The notes beneath the pieces were generated by a model. It ran no database searches. It was not told the DNA's origin and worked only from the letters and a program-made list of their open reading frames with translations. DNA of 64,000 bases. It comes from MWAR01 sp035388825. Its GTDB lineage: Bacteria > Muiribacteriota > Ozemobacteria > Ozemobacterales > Ozemobacteraceae. The position numbers were made by a program, and so were the translations under genes. The stretch covers positions 62,001 to 126,000 of the forward strand of contig DAOOQQ010000004.1 in assembly GCA_035388825.1 (NCBI GenBank), written 5' to 3'. Shown piece by piece: positions 7,172 through 15,571 of this stretch; positions within the stretch are counted from its first letter, which is position 1, and every line of letters starts with the position of its first letter.

Positions 7172-8029
7172 CTATTCTTCGACCAGTGAGTCTCGAAGCC
7201 TGGCCAGCCGGCCGCGCAGCCGCAGGATCGCCTTCGTGTGGAGCTGGGAAACGCGCGAGTCGGAGACGCCGAGGATCTTCCCGATCTCCTTCGAGGTCAG
7301 ATCCTCGTAGTAATACAGGGTGATGACCATGCGTTCGCGTTCCGACAGCTTCGAGATCGCGTCGGTCAGAATGCGCTTGGCCTCGGCCTCTTCGATCTTG
7401 CGCTGCGGGTTGTCGCTCTTCTGGTCTTCGACGAAATCGAAGCGGGACGAGCCCTCCTCGTCGTCGTAGAAGATCTCGTCGAGCGAGAGCAGGAGAGACT
7501 TCTTCGTCTCGTCGAACAGCTTGTGCAGCTCGGAGATGTCGATCTTGAGGAACTCGGCGATCTCCTCGTCGGTCGCGTCGCGGCCGAGCTTCCCCTCGAG
7601 CTTCGCATAGGCCTTTTCGAGCTTGCGGGCCTTCTGCCGGATCGAGCGGGGCGTCCAGTCGAGCTGGCGCAGCTCGTCGAAAATGGCGCCCCGGATGCGG
7701 GTCTTGGCGTAGGTCTTGAACTTGGTATTGCGGCCGGTATCGTATTTGTCGATGGCGTCGATCAGGCCGAGAATCCCATAGCTGACCAGATCGTCAAACT
7801 CGACGTTGCTGGGCAGGTTCACGGCGATGCGGCCCGCGACATACTTGACGAACGACGCATACTTCATGATCAGCGAATCCTTGATCCGCTGGTCACGGCT
7901 TGTCTTGTACTGCTGCCAGAGCTTCTGGTCTTCTTCGTCCTGGGCGCGCGCGGCGGCTTTGCGCGCTTCGGTCGCCTCGCGTTCCTTCTCTTCTCTGGCT
8001 GATCTGGCCAACTGCGATTCGTGGTTCAC
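7172..8029 (-). CDS. fliA: FliA/WhiG-family sigma factor (sigma28)
   Basis: Flagellar/motility sigma factor of 285 residues. Regions 2 to 4 are complete: MKYASFVKYVAGRIAVNLP, the DDLVSYGILGLIDAIDKYD segment, TKFKTYAKTRIRGAIFDELR, then KLSERERMVITLYYYEDLTS and SRVSQLHTKAILRLR. It has an extra charged N-terminal tail of about 35 residues. The start is a GTG at 8029 with GGAGGAGA upstream. It is the last gene of cheC-cheD-orf-fliA, the same order in which sigD follows cheC-cheD in Bacillus. Confidence 0.93.
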   Translation of the reverse strand: MNHESQLARSAREEKEREATEARKAAARAQDEEDQKLWQQYKTSRDQRIKDSLIMKYASFVKYVAGRIAVNLPSNVEFDDLVSYGILGLIDAIDKYDTGRNTKFKTYAKTRIRGAIFDELRQLDWTPRSIRQKARKLEKAYAKLEGKLGRDATDEEIAEFLKIDISELHKLFDETKKSLLLSLDEIFYDDEEGSSRFDFVEDQKSDNPQRKIEEAEAKRILTDAISKLSERERMVITLYYYEDLTSKEIGKILGVSDSRVSQLHTKAILRLRGRLARLRDSLVEE

Positions 8030-8053
8030 ATCTCTCCTCCGCGTCTAACCGCC

Positions 8054-8476
8054 TCAGGATACCACAACGGAATCACCCCGCGAAACTGCTTTGCCATTTT
8101 CGTCGGAATAGCGGGGAAAAACGGCCGGCTGGAACTCTGCCGCGGCCTGCGCCGGAGCGGCTGTCCCGGAAGGGGCCGGGGGGGGCTCGGGTTCCGCTTC
8201 CGTCAGCAGATCGCCGAGCTCGGCCTCGACCTGCTGATCGTTCGTTTCGAGTTCGGTCCGGAGTTTCTCGCTCTCCGTCTTCGTGGTGGCGGGCATCAGA
8301 AGCACTTCGAGAACCGAACCGGTGAGGGCGCCGAGCAGACCGAACACGAAAAACGAGACCAGCGTCCGGAACAGCAGCGTCGCCAGGGTTACCTTCGCCA
8401 GCAGGGACAGAACGGCGATCAGGCCTGACATCGCCAGGGCCAGGAACAGTCCCATCATCAGCGGCAGCCTGGCCAT
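8054..8476 (-). CDS. Small membrane protein between cheD and fliA
   Basis: Protein of 140 residues with two hydrophobic helices (about 5-25 and 30-60) and an acidic, proline-rich cytoplasmic tail. I recognise no family. The ATG at 8476 overlaps the cheD stop (TGATG) and AAGGAG is well placed; a GTG one codon earlier is possible. Tight coupling to cheD and fliA suggests a motility role. Confidence 0.7.
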   Translation of the reverse strand: MARLPLMMGLFLALAMSGLIAVLSLLAKVTLATLLFRTLVSFFVFGLLGALTGSVLEVLLMPATTKTESEKLRTELETNDQQVEAELGDLLTEAEPEPPPAPSGTAAPAQAAAEFQPAVFPRYSDENGKAVSRGDSVVVS

Positions 8477-8961
8477 CACAGCTCCTTGGCCGATTCACCG
8501 AGAACCGTCAGGTGAATCTTGCCCGAAGCGAGCTTCAGCTCGAGGGAACGGCCGGTCCGGCCGCCGATATCCTGCGCCGCGATCGGGATGCTGAGCTTCT
8601 CGAGCGCCTTCAACGCCGCTGCCGTGTTCATCGACCCGATGTTGTTCTTCAGATCCTCGTTCGGAGGGAACATCTCGGCACCGCCCACGACCTTCGCGAC
8701 CAGGCTCGTCTTGAAACAGCCGGCATGGGATAACGTTTGATATAAAAGCGGAACGGCGGTGTCGGCGAACTTGCGCGGATTCAGCCGCTCCTGGGAGATC
8801 CCCGTCGAGTCGGGAAGCATGATGTGCGCCATTCCCCCGATCTTCGACTTCGGATCGTACAGCGCGACGATGACGCACGAGCCGATCCCGTAGGCGGCAA
8901 GGATGTCCGGATCGCGCGCTATGCGCATCTCGGCCATGCCTACCGGGTAGATTTCGGGCAT
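8476..8961 (-). CDS. cheD: Chemoreceptor glutamine deamidase CheD
   Basis: Protein of 161 residues. Catalytic Cys29 is in YGIGSCVIV and His46 in GGMAHIMLP; DIGG and GRxxR-type loops follow near 135-142. CheD deamidates Gln in chemoreceptors and stimulates CheC. The Thr of the Cys-His-Thr triad described for Thermotoga CheD (six residues before the Cys) is Ala23 here. It starts one base after cheC ends. Confidence 0.93.
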   Translation of the reverse strand: MPEIYPVGMAEMRIARDPDILAAYGIGSCVIVALYDPKSKIGGMAHIMLPDSTGISQERLNPRKFADTAVPLLYQTLSHAGCFKTSLVAKVVGGAEMFPPNEDLKNNIGSMNTAAALKALEKLSIPIAAQDIGGRTGRSLELKLASGKIHLTVLGESAKEL

Positions 8962-8962
8962 C

Positions 8963-9580
8963 TCACTTGACTCCGAGCTGATCCAGAAGGTGGCCCAGAG
9001 AATCGATGTCAGGCATCAGGAAAATGTGAATCTTCAGATTCTCGTCACTCTCGATGAACGAGGTTTCGATCATCAGCACGTGGTCGCTGACCGCGGCCAT
9101 GTCGGCGATCACGCTGTCGATCAGGGCGCCCGCCATGTCGAACGCCATCGACGGCAGCGAGTTGAGCATGGGCGTCCGGGTCAGCACCGACAGGGCGTTG
9201 AGAAACGCCCCGGCCAGGATGTTGCCGACCTCGCGCATGCAGGAAACCTCGAGATCGTTCATCGCCGAGGCTTTCATGACGGTGGAGCCGGGGATCAACG
9301 TCTTCATCAGCTTGACACCGGTCGATTCCGGGATCAGCAGGAGAAACCGGCCGGAGATGTTCCCCATGACCTTGAGGAAGATGCCGATCACCATCTCTTC
9401 GGGGCCGCCGATCAGCATCGACATCTCGTTCAACGGAAGGATCTTCGCCTGGGGAACATCCATGTCGATCTTGCGGTTGAGAAACTGCGCAAGCGCCGTA
9501 CAGGCATTCCCCGAGCCGATATTGCCGACTTCCCGCAATGCGTCGAGCTGATCCTTACGAAGTTCGCTGATGTCCTGCAT
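8963..9580 (-). CDS. cheC: CheY-P phosphatase CheC
   Basis: Protein of 205 residues with both half-sites of the CheC/FliY phosphatase: DALREVGNIGSGNA near 12-25 and SCMREVGNILAGA near 108-120, each with the D/S-x3-E-x2-N core. It lacks the FliN domain of FliY. It removes phosphate from CheY and partners with the adjacent CheD. First gene of the operon, with a promoter at 9616-9644. Confidence 0.93.
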   Translation of the reverse strand: MQDISELRKDQLDALREVGNIGSGNACTALAQFLNRKIDMDVPQAKILPLNEMSMLIGGPEEMVIGIFLKVMGNISGRFLLLIPESTGVKLMKTLIPGSTVMKASAMNDLEVSCMREVGNILAGAFLNALSVLTRTPMLNSLPSMAFDMAGALIDSVIADMAAVSDHVLMIETSFIESDENLKIHIFLMPDIDSLGHLLDQLGVK

Positions 9581-9615
9581 CGATGAGACACTCCCCCCTT
9601 GTGCTGATCTGGGCC

Positions 9616-9644
9616 ATCATAACAGAGCCCATCAACGATTGCAA
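9616..9644 (-). promoter_or_regulatory. Sigma70-type promoter for cheC-cheD-orf-fliA
   Basis: On the minus strand TTGCAA (9639-9644), a 17-base spacer and TATGAT (9616-9621), 36 bases before the cheC start. Confidence 0.7.
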
Positions 9645-9660
9645 CCGAGGGGATGTACAA

Positions 9661-10269
9661 TCAGGAACGGGGTGGTTCCCGGTCCGGCGGCGATTCGGGT
9701 TCGGCGTACCACTTCGCGTTGAACCTGTTCATCGCCCGGCCGCCCATCCCGATCAGCCACATCGTGGCCAGTTCGGGAAGATCGCCCATGATGCGGGTGA
9801 GTATCGCTTCCTCGTCGGGGGTGAAGGGGCCCAGGACATGATTGACCAGGCCGTTTCCCGTGCCCTCCGGCAGACCCACGCCGATCCGCAGCCGCCAGAA
9901 CTGCTGGCCGATTCTGCCGATGATCGATTTCAACCCGTTGTGCCCGCCGTCGGCGCCGGAGTTCCTGAGACGGATCCGACCGGCGGGGAGGTGGATGTCG
10001 TCCACGATGACGAGGGTCGTTTCGGGCGTCAGTTGCTCGGCCGCGATACAGGCGGCAACGGACTCCCCGGATAAGTTCATGTACGTCTGCGGCTTGAGCA
10101 GCAGATGGGACTCACCCTTGAAGCTGAAGGCCGCTTCCTGGGCATGGTGCCTGGACCGGTCGAACCGCGTTCGGAAACGCTCCGCAAGAGCATCGGCGGC
10201 ACGAAACCCGATGTTGTGCCGCGTGTGCTCGTATTCCGCTCCGGGATTGCCCAGTCCGACGATCAGCAT
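9661..10269 (-). CDS. pth: Peptidyl-tRNA hydrolase
   Basis: Recycles peptidyl-tRNA in the cytosol. Protein of 202 residues, with MLIVGLGNPGAEYEHTRHNIGF at the start (residues 1-22, catalytic His in TRHN), KPQTYMNLSG near 67-76, the catalytic Asp in VIVDDIHLP near 94 and GGHNGLKSI near 113. The start at 10269 is set by the conserved LIVGLGNPG N-terminus; the longer reading to 10389 runs through the gpmI promoter. Divergent from gpmI. Confidence 0.96.
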   Translation of the reverse strand: MLIVGLGNPGAEYEHTRHNIGFRAADALAERFRTRFDRSRHHAQEAAFSFKGESHLLLKPQTYMNLSGESVAACIAAEQLTPETTLVIVDDIHLPAGRIRLRNSGADGGHNGLKSIIGRIGQQFWRLRIGVGLPEGTGNGLVNHVLGPFTPDEEAILTRIMGDLPELATMWLIGMGGRAMNRFNAKWYAEPESPPDREPPRS

Positions 10270-10343
10270 GGTTCCGATTCTAGGGGCTGTCCAGCCGCCT
10301 GTCAACCGGCGATCGTCATGGGCGGCCCGGTTGCCGGGTGGAA

Positions 10344-10372
10344 TTGACACCCGCCGGCATGGTGGGTATAAT
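10344..10372 (+). promoter_or_regulatory. Consensus sigma70 promoter for gpmI-gmk
   Basis: TTGACA (10344-10349), 17 bases, TATAAT (10367-10372): a perfect consensus match with ideal spacing, 50 bases before the gpmI start. Confidence 0.92.
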
Positions 10373-10421
10373 CCGCGCCATCGAATCACCGGCGCGTTGC
10401 CGGCCCAAGGAAGTCACACCC

Positions 10422-11960
10422 ATGGATGCACAGCCCAAACTCCTTCTCGTTATCATGGATGGCTTCGGCATGTCGGACCGCGCCGAAGGAAACGCCATTC
10501 ACGCCGCCGCACCGGAGTTCATCGATCGCCTGTTCCGGGAACGGCCCCTGACCACCCTGGCCGCCTCCGGCCTCGATGTCGGTCTCCCCGAAGGCCAGAT
10601 GGGCAACTCCGAGGTCGGCCATCTCAACATCGGCGCCGGCCGGGTCGTCTACCAGGATATCACCCGCATCGACCGCGCGATCGCCGACGGCTCCTTCTTC
10701 GAGAATCCGGTCCTGACGGGGCTGTGCGATGACGTGAAACGGGCCGGAACGGCTCTGCACCTGTATGGCCTCCTTTCCGACGGCGGCGTTCACAGCCGGA
10801 ACGACCAACTGTACGCCTGCCTGAAACTCGCCAAAAAGCGCGGCCTGACCCGGGTGTTCATCCATGCCTTCATGGACGGCCGCGACACCTCGCCCACGAG
10901 CGGCGTGAAATTCATGCGCGAGCTGACCGAGCAGATGAAGCAGATCGGCGTTGGTCGCGTCGCCACGGTCGGCGGCCGGTACTACGCCATGGACCGCGAT
11001 TCCCGCTGGGATCGCGTCGAGAAGGCCTGGCAGGCACTCGTGAACGGGGTCGGGAACCGCGCCGCGGATCCCGTGACCGCCGTCGAGGCATCGTATGCGG
11101 CCGGCGTGACCGACGAGTTCATCGTTCCCGTCGTCATCGAGGAAAACGGAAAGCCGGTCGCCACCATCTCCGACGGCGACGGCATCCTCGCCTTCAACTT
11201 CCGGGCCGATCGCATGCGGCAGTTGACCCGCGTTTTCACCGAAGAGGGGTTCGCCGAGTTCCCCGTGAAGCCGATGAAGGTGCGCTACGCCAGCTTCACC
11301 CAGTATGCCGAGAAGTTTTCCGTGCCGGTCGCCTTCCCTCCGCAGCGCCTTCCCGAAACGCTCGGCGAGGTTCTCTCCCAGAAGGGAATTCCTCAACTCC
11401 GGATCGCCGAAACGGAAAAATACGCCCACGTCACCTACTTCTTCAACGGTGGCGTCGAACAGCCGCTTCCCCACGAGGAGCGCCAGTTGATCGCCTCCCC
11501 GAAGGTGAAGACCTATGATCTGAAGCCTGAGATGTCGGCGTTCGAGGTCGGGGATGCCCTGCTCGAGAAGCTGCGCAGCCGCCGTTACCCCTTCGTCGTC
11601 GTCAACTTCGCCAACTGCGATATGGTCGGCCATACCGGGGTCATGGAAGCGGCGATGAAAGCCGTGAGCACCGTCGACTCGGTTCTCTCCAAGATCGTCC
11701 CCGTCGCATATGATCTCGGCTACGACTGCATTCTGACGGCTGACCACGGCAATGCCGAGCAGCTCATCGATATGCAGACGGGCGGGCCGTTCACGGAGCA
11801 CACGACGAACCCCGTTCCCTTCTGCCTGCTGACGCGTCACTCGGTCGATCTTCGCGCCGGTGGCCGCCTGTGTGATATAGCGCCGACGATTCTCGAGCTC
11901 CTGGGCATACCCCAGCCCGCCGCGATGGATGGCAAGTCCCTCCTCATCCGGAAAAAATGA
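10422..11960 (+). CDS. gpmI: Phosphoglycerate mutase, cofactor-independent
   Basis: Interconverts 3- and 2-phosphoglycerate in glycolysis. Protein of 512 residues, the usual iPGM length. The N-terminal LLLVIMDGFGMSDRAEGNA and MGNSEVGHLNIGAGR carry the first metal ligands and the catalytic Ser (about 63). HAFMDGRDTSP, GGRYYAMDRDSRWDR, FRADRMRQLTR, NFANCDMVGHTG and LTADHGNAEQ complete the two metal sites. The ATG at 10422 has AAGGAAG upstream; the longer in-frame start lies in the promoter. Its stop overlaps gmk. Confidence 0.97.
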   Translation: MDAQPKLLLVIMDGFGMSDRAEGNAIHAAAPEFIDRLFRERPLTTLAASGLDVGLPEGQMGNSEVGHLNIGAGRVVYQDITRIDRAIADGSFFENPVLTGLCDDVKRAGTALHLYGLLSDGGVHSRNDQLYACLKLAKKRGLTRVFIHAFMDGRDTSPTSGVKFMRELTEQMKQIGVGRVATVGGRYYAMDRDSRWDRVEKAWQALVNGVGNRAADPVTAVEASYAAGVTDEFIVPVVIEENGKPVATISDGDGILAFNFRADRMRQLTRVFTEEGFAEFPVKPMKVRYASFTQYAEKFSVPVAFPPQRLPETLGEVLSQKGIPQLRIAETEKYAHVTYFFNGGVEQPLPHEERQLIASPKVKTYDLKPEMSAFEVGDALLEKLRSRRYPFVVVNFANCDMVGHTGVMEAAMKAVSTVDSVLSKIVPVAYDLGYDCILTADHGNAEQLIDMQTGGPFTEHTTNPVPFCLLTRHSVDLRAGGRLCDIAPTILELLGIPQPAAMDGKSLLIRKK

Positions 11961-12553
11961 TGGAGAACGATACCGGCCGCCCCCGCGGCATGCTGTTCGT
12001 GATTTCCGGCCCGTCGGGCGTCGGCAAGACCGTCCTGTGCAACCACATGATCGAACGGTTCGCCCCCGACATGGTCTACTCGATTTCCGCGACGTCCCGA
12101 GCGCCCCGAGGCGGGGAAACGGACGGGCAGGAATACTTCTTCTACACGCCCGAGCGGTTCGAAGCCGAGATCCGGGACGAGCGGTTCGCCGAGTGGGCCG
12201 TCGTACATGGCAACTACTATGGAACTCCGCGGGAGTTCGTCGACCGCCAGAGGGACGAAGGCCGCCATGTGCTCCTGAACATCGACGTCCAGGGCGCGTT
12301 CAAGATCCAGTGCGTGTACCCCGAGTCGGTGCTGATCTTCATCATGCCGCCGTCGATCGAGTGCCTGGAAGAGCGTATCCGCAAACGGAACATGGATACC
12401 GAGGAGGTCCTCCAGCAGCGCCTCCGGAATGCCCGCGAGGAAATGGCCTGCCGTGACCGGTATCACCATATCATCGTCAATGACGACCTGGCCGCCGCCG
12501 CGGACGGCCTCGAGAAGGTTCTCAAAAGCTGCATCGCCTCTGTCGACCGGTGA
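11957..12553 (+). CDS. gmk: Guanylate kinase
   Basis: Converts GMP to GDP. Protein of 198 residues with P-loop SGPSGVGKT near 18-26, the GMP-binding segment SATSRAPRGGETDGQEYFF near 45-63, and NIDVQGAFKI near 107. The ATG at 11957 overlaps the gpmI stop as ATGATGG; the second ATG, three bases on, is also possible. Translational coupling to gpmI is likely. Confidence 0.96.
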   Translation: MMENDTGRPRGMLFVISGPSGVGKTVLCNHMIERFAPDMVYSISATSRAPRGGETDGQEYFFYTPERFEAEIRDERFAEWAVVHGNYYGTPREFVDRQRDEGRHVLLNIDVQGAFKIQCVYPESVLIFIMPPSIECLEERIRKRNMDTEEVLQQRLRNAREEMACRDRYHHIIVNDDLAAAADGLEKVLKSCIASVDR

Positions 12554-12624
12554 TGCCCCCCCGGTGGCCGCAGCGGTTGCTGCCCCGGCAGGGTGAGAAC
12601 CCGGTGTTTGGCTTCTGAAGCGGC

Positions 12625-12655
12625 TTGACACGCCCCCGGCATCGGGACGTATAAT
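12625..12655 (+). promoter_or_regulatory. Promoter for the FecR-domain gene
   Basis: TTGACA (12625-12630) and TATAAT (12650-12655), both consensus, but with a long 19-base spacer. It lies 32 bases before the ATG; a CTGGAGG ribosome site follows. Confidence 0.75.
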
Positions 12656-12687
12656 TTACAGCGAACATCTATCTTCTGGAGGCTGGT

Positions 12688-13437
12688 ATGGACTATCGGA
12701 GAATGTTGTGCTTCCTCGCGGCATTTGTCGCCATCATGACGTGTGCTTCCTGGGCTGCCGAACAGCAGGTGCAGCCTCTCGACGTGAAACTGAACATCAT
12801 CGGCGGCCAGGTGAAGCTGACCCGCGTCGGAAAAGTACTCTCGGATGTCCTCAACGCCGGCTCGCCGTTGTTTGCCGGTGATCTGATCGAGACGCTGCGT
12901 GAATCCAAAGCCGAACTCGTGTACGGCGATGGCACCCGCATGCGCATCAAGCCCCTGACGATGGTCGAACTCCAGCCGACCGCCCTCAAGGTGTTCAAGG
13001 GCCAGACCTGGTTCAAGTTCGTCAAGCGCGGCTCCGAGTTCCTGATCGAAACCCCGAGCCTCGTTGCCGGAATCCGCGGCACCGTTTTCGACGTGGCCGT
13101 GAATTCGCGCGGCAAGTCCGTTCTCTCCGTCGTCGAGGGTGCCGTCGCTGTCCGCGGCCGGAACGGCGCCGATGAGCAGCTTGTCGCAACCGGCAAGGCG
13201 ACCCATTGTCTGAGCGGTGAAGACCCGGTGGCCCCCTATACCTTCAATGTCGAAAAGAAGAACGCCGAATGGCTCGACACCGATTGGACTTCCTCCGCCG
13301 ACGGCGATGTGAACGCGCTCTACATCGAGTATGCCAACCTCAAGGGCCAGTATGGTCCCGAAGATGCCCGCACCCGCGAAGCCTACAAGCGCTTCGAACA
13401 GGCCCAGAAAGCCAAGGCCCAGAAGAAGGCCAAGTAA
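12688..13437 (+). CDS. Exported FecR-domain protein
   Basis: Protein of 249 residues with a signal peptide (1-23) and a FecR domain (about 30-165). That domain shows AGSPLFAGDLIETLRESKAE, YGDGTRMRIKP, the IETPSLVAGIRGTVFDVAV core and VEGAVAVRG. The charged C-terminus (AYKRFEQAQKAKAQKKAK) is helical. No sigma factor or TonB receptor is next to it, so this is likely a stand-alone periplasmic FecR protein rather than an iron-signalling anti-sigma factor. Own promoter and terminator. Confidence 0.85.
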   Translation: MDYRRMLCFLAAFVAIMTCASWAAEQQVQPLDVKLNIIGGQVKLTRVGKVLSDVLNAGSPLFAGDLIETLRESKAELVYGDGTRMRIKPLTMVELQPTALKVFKGQTWFKFVKRGSEFLIETPSLVAGIRGTVFDVAVNSRGKSVLSVVEGAVAVRGRNGADEQLVATGKATHCLSGEDPVAPYTFNVEKKNAEWLDTDWTSSADGDVNALYIEYANLKGQYGPEDARTREAYKRFEQAQKAKAQKKAK

Positions 13438-13458
13438 CCCGAATCCGCTCTCACCCAG

Positions 13459-13491
13459 ATCGGGGGCTCCGCAAGGAGCCCCCGATTTTTA
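13459..13491 (+). terminator. Rho-independent terminator after the FecR gene
   Basis: Perfect 12-base stem ATCGGGGGCTCC / GGAGCCCCCGAT with a GCAA tetraloop, followed by TTTTTAT. Confidence 0.95.
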
Positions 13492-13540
13492 TCTGTTTCG
13501 CTTTGTGCAACAATGCCGCGAGAATGTTCCAGAGACCGCT

Positions 13541-13780
13541 TCACCACAGAGATACTCCGTTGAAATTTCCCTCGGATTCAAGAACGCATCCGCAGATGGA
13601 GGGCAGATGAACGCAGATGAGAAACCAGAGAGGAACGAACGCCTGGCTCCCCTTGTTTCCCGGATGCGACGCAACCTCCATCGTTGAAGACGCTCAGGAT
13701 TTCATCTGCGTCATCTGTGCCATCTGCGGATCGGTTGTTTTGACGAAACCCACATACCAGACACAGAGGCACAGAGCCCG
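13541..13780 (+). repeat. Dispersed palindromic repeat, family A, full copy
   Basis: A large imperfect inverted repeat inside the 700-base gene-free stretch 13438-14139. The left arm (13589-13620, CGCAGATGGAGGGCAGATGA then ACGCAGATGA) is complementary to the right arm (13702-13730, TCATCTGCGTCATCTGTGCC then ATCTGCGGA). An outer CACAGAG block starts at 13541 and CACAGAGGCACAGAGC closes the other side. There is no coding potential beyond short chance frames. Confidence 0.75.
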
Positions 13781-13808
13781 AACGAGATTTCATCCGTCGC
13801 CTGTCGGA

Positions 13809-13825
13809 GCGGGTTTCAAACCCGC
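13809..13825. repeat. Short hairpin repeat, family B
   Basis: Perfect palindrome GCGGGTTT-C-AAACCCGC, also present with a longer stem at 61462-61484. It sits between two family A copies. Confidence 0.7.
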
Positions 13826-13870
13826 CCGAGGCCCGCCCATCGAATGAATACCCCCGCTACGAAGGTCGTC

Positions 13871-14064
13871 TCCCCACCGTGATGCTCCGCTGAGATGCCC
13901 CCGGTTTTCAGGAAACACATTCACAGATGGAGGGCAGATGAACGCAGATGAACACCAGACGGGAGCGAACACCTGGGTATTTGAATGCACCGAAAACTCC
14001 CTTGAGAGAAGATTTCTGGATGTCATCTGTGCCATCTGTGTCATCTGCGGATCGGTTCTTACGG
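13871..14064 (+). repeat. Dispersed palindromic repeat, family A, second full copy
   Basis: Same architecture as 13541-13780: a CCCACCG...CTCCGCTGAG left end, arm CAGATGGAGGGCAGATGAAC at 13924, and right arm with CATCTGTGCCATCTGTGTCA then TCTGCGGATCGGTT ending near 14056. The arm sequences are nearly identical to the other copy; the ~70 bases between the arms differ. Confidence 0.75.
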
Positions 14065-14090
14065 TTTTCACCCATCATCTTGTGCCCGGA

Positions 14091-14121
14091 AACGAAACCG
14101 CCCCTTCCGGAGAAGGGGCGG
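14091..14121 (-). terminator. Terminator of the zinc peptidase gene (minus strand)
   Basis: 10-base stem CCGCCCCTTC / GAAGGGGCGG with a 4-base loop. Read on the minus strand it is followed by TTTCGTT, and it lies just after the stop at 14140. Confidence 0.8.
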
Positions 14122-14139
14122 CGTTGGGCAGGAAATGAA

Positions 14140-15477
14140 TTACAGCCGGGCTTTGAGGGGGTATTCCGAACCGTAGATCTTCGCGGCTTCGGCGGCGAAC
14201 TTCGCTTTCTGATCGGCGGTGAGCAGCTTGTCGGCGGCATCCTGGAGGAAGCCGAGGAACCGCAGGTTCTCGGTCCGGATGTCGGTGGGGTAATCGGGCA
14301 GGGCGAAGCAGCCCCAACCCCAGTCGACCGCCTTCCGCTTGTATTTGTTCACATCCGCGGCGAAGAACCGGTACATATTTGCCTTCACGGCCGCGACGAC
14401 GATCTTGTCGGTCGCTTCGGTGCCGATCGCGAGCTTGAGCTTCCAGACGAACGAGCGGGTCGGGTTCAGCGAGTTGTGCCCTTCCTCCAGCATCGACCGC
14501 ATGCGCGGGCTGCTGTAAGCATCCTTCATGAACTCGGCCAGGGTGCGCTCCCGGCTGAAATACCGCTTGAACTCGTCGGGCAGCTTCCCGTAGTTATGTA
14601 TCGAGATCGCTATATTATAGCCGCACGAGACGGCGGTGTAATCGGCGAAGAACTCGTTCACCGCGAGCATGCTCTTCGCGAGGGCGCAGATCTGCAGGCG
14701 GGTCCACCGCTTCTTGGGGTTGGTCTTGTGCAGCACGCCGTCGAGCATCTGGTAGAAACAGTGATGCCCGAACTCGTGGACGATCGTGTCGAGATCACGG
14801 TGCAGCGCGCCCGGCTTGCGAACGGGCACCCAGATCACGCCGAGCGGGAAGCTGAACGCCGCATCCTCGAACACCTGATAGTCGCGGAGGTTTTCGCCGA
14901 CGGGCATCGTCAGGCTTTTGCCGAGCCGCACGCGCTGCTCCTTGATCATCGCGAGCACCTGGTCGAGCAGCTCGCCCGTGATCTTCTTCGGCTGGGCCGC
15001 ATACTTCTTCCGCAGCGTCAGCGGATTGACGAAGAACCACGTGTCGTTGAGCAGATCCGTCTGGTGGGCCATCTCATACCCGCTCACCGTCGCATACAGC
15101 AGGGAATTGTCGTCAGAAAACTTGTCGAGCGACGCATCGTTCGGGGTCAGACCGGCGGCGACCCAGATGTTGCTGCACGGGAAGCCGGTATCGGTGTACA
15201 GCATGATCCGCACCTTCCGGTTCAGCGGGATGCCCCAGCCGGAGACCTTCTTTTCGGCGTCGCGAAGGCTATCCGTCAGTTTCTTGAACGAGCGCATCTC
15301 ATCGCCGGTCGCGGCACGGCTGCCGAACAGGGCGAGGTTGAACGCCTTCCCGAAGACCGGTTTGATGCCGTTGTCGAGGGCGTCCTCGGCACCGGCGGGA
15401 AGCTGCGTGAAGAGGGCCAGCAGCGCGATCAGAAGAAGGGGTAGCAGATGTCGTGGAGCGTTTGATGATCTGATCAT
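14140..15477 (-). CDS. Secreted gluzincin-type zinc metallopeptidase, uncharacterised
   Basis: Protein of 445 residues with a signal peptide (about 8-28, LLPLLLIALLALFTQLPAGA). TIVHEFGHH near residues 230-238 is an HExxH zinc site, and NEFFADYTAV about 40 residues later supplies a likely third Glu ligand, the gluzincin pattern. The rest is not recognised. The ATG at 15477 follows GCGAGG; the longer reading has no signal-peptide logic. A TATAAT on the minus strand (15532-15537) could serve as a -10, but no -35 is clear. A rare-codon patch (GYNIAISIHNY) lies near 14595-14634. Confidence 0.75.
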   Translation of the reverse strand: MIRSSNAPRHLLPLLLIALLALFTQLPAGAEDALDNGIKPVFGKAFNLALFGSRAATGDEMRSFKKLTDSLRDAEKKVSGWGIPLNRKVRIMLYTDTGFPCSNIWVAAGLTPNDASLDKFSDDNSLLYATVSGYEMAHQTDLLNDTWFFVNPLTLRKKYAAQPKKITGELLDQVLAMIKEQRVRLGKSLTMPVGENLRDYQVFEDAAFSFPLGVIWVPVRKPGALHRDLDTIVHEFGHHCFYQMLDGVLHKTNPKKRWTRLQICALAKSMLAVNEFFADYTAVSCGYNIAISIHNYGKLPDEFKRYFSRERTLAEFMKDAYSSPRMRSMLEEGHNSLNPTRSFVWKLKLAIGTEATDKIVVAAVKANMYRFFAADVNKYKRKAVDWGWGCFALPDYPTDIRTENLRFLGFLQDAADKLLTADQKAKFAAEAAKIYGSEYPLKARL

Positions 15478-15571
15478 GACGAACCTCGCCGAAGGGATGA
15501 TCGAACGACGCCCGATGAATGGCGACACTTCATTATACCTTCCGTACCCGGGGGGCGGGGAAGGCAAAGCG

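Noticed and set aside
13541..14064. CRISPR-like array (repeated CAGATG/CATCTG blocks)
   Set aside because: The blocks are inverted, not direct; spacing is irregular, there are only two full copies here, and no cas genes are present.
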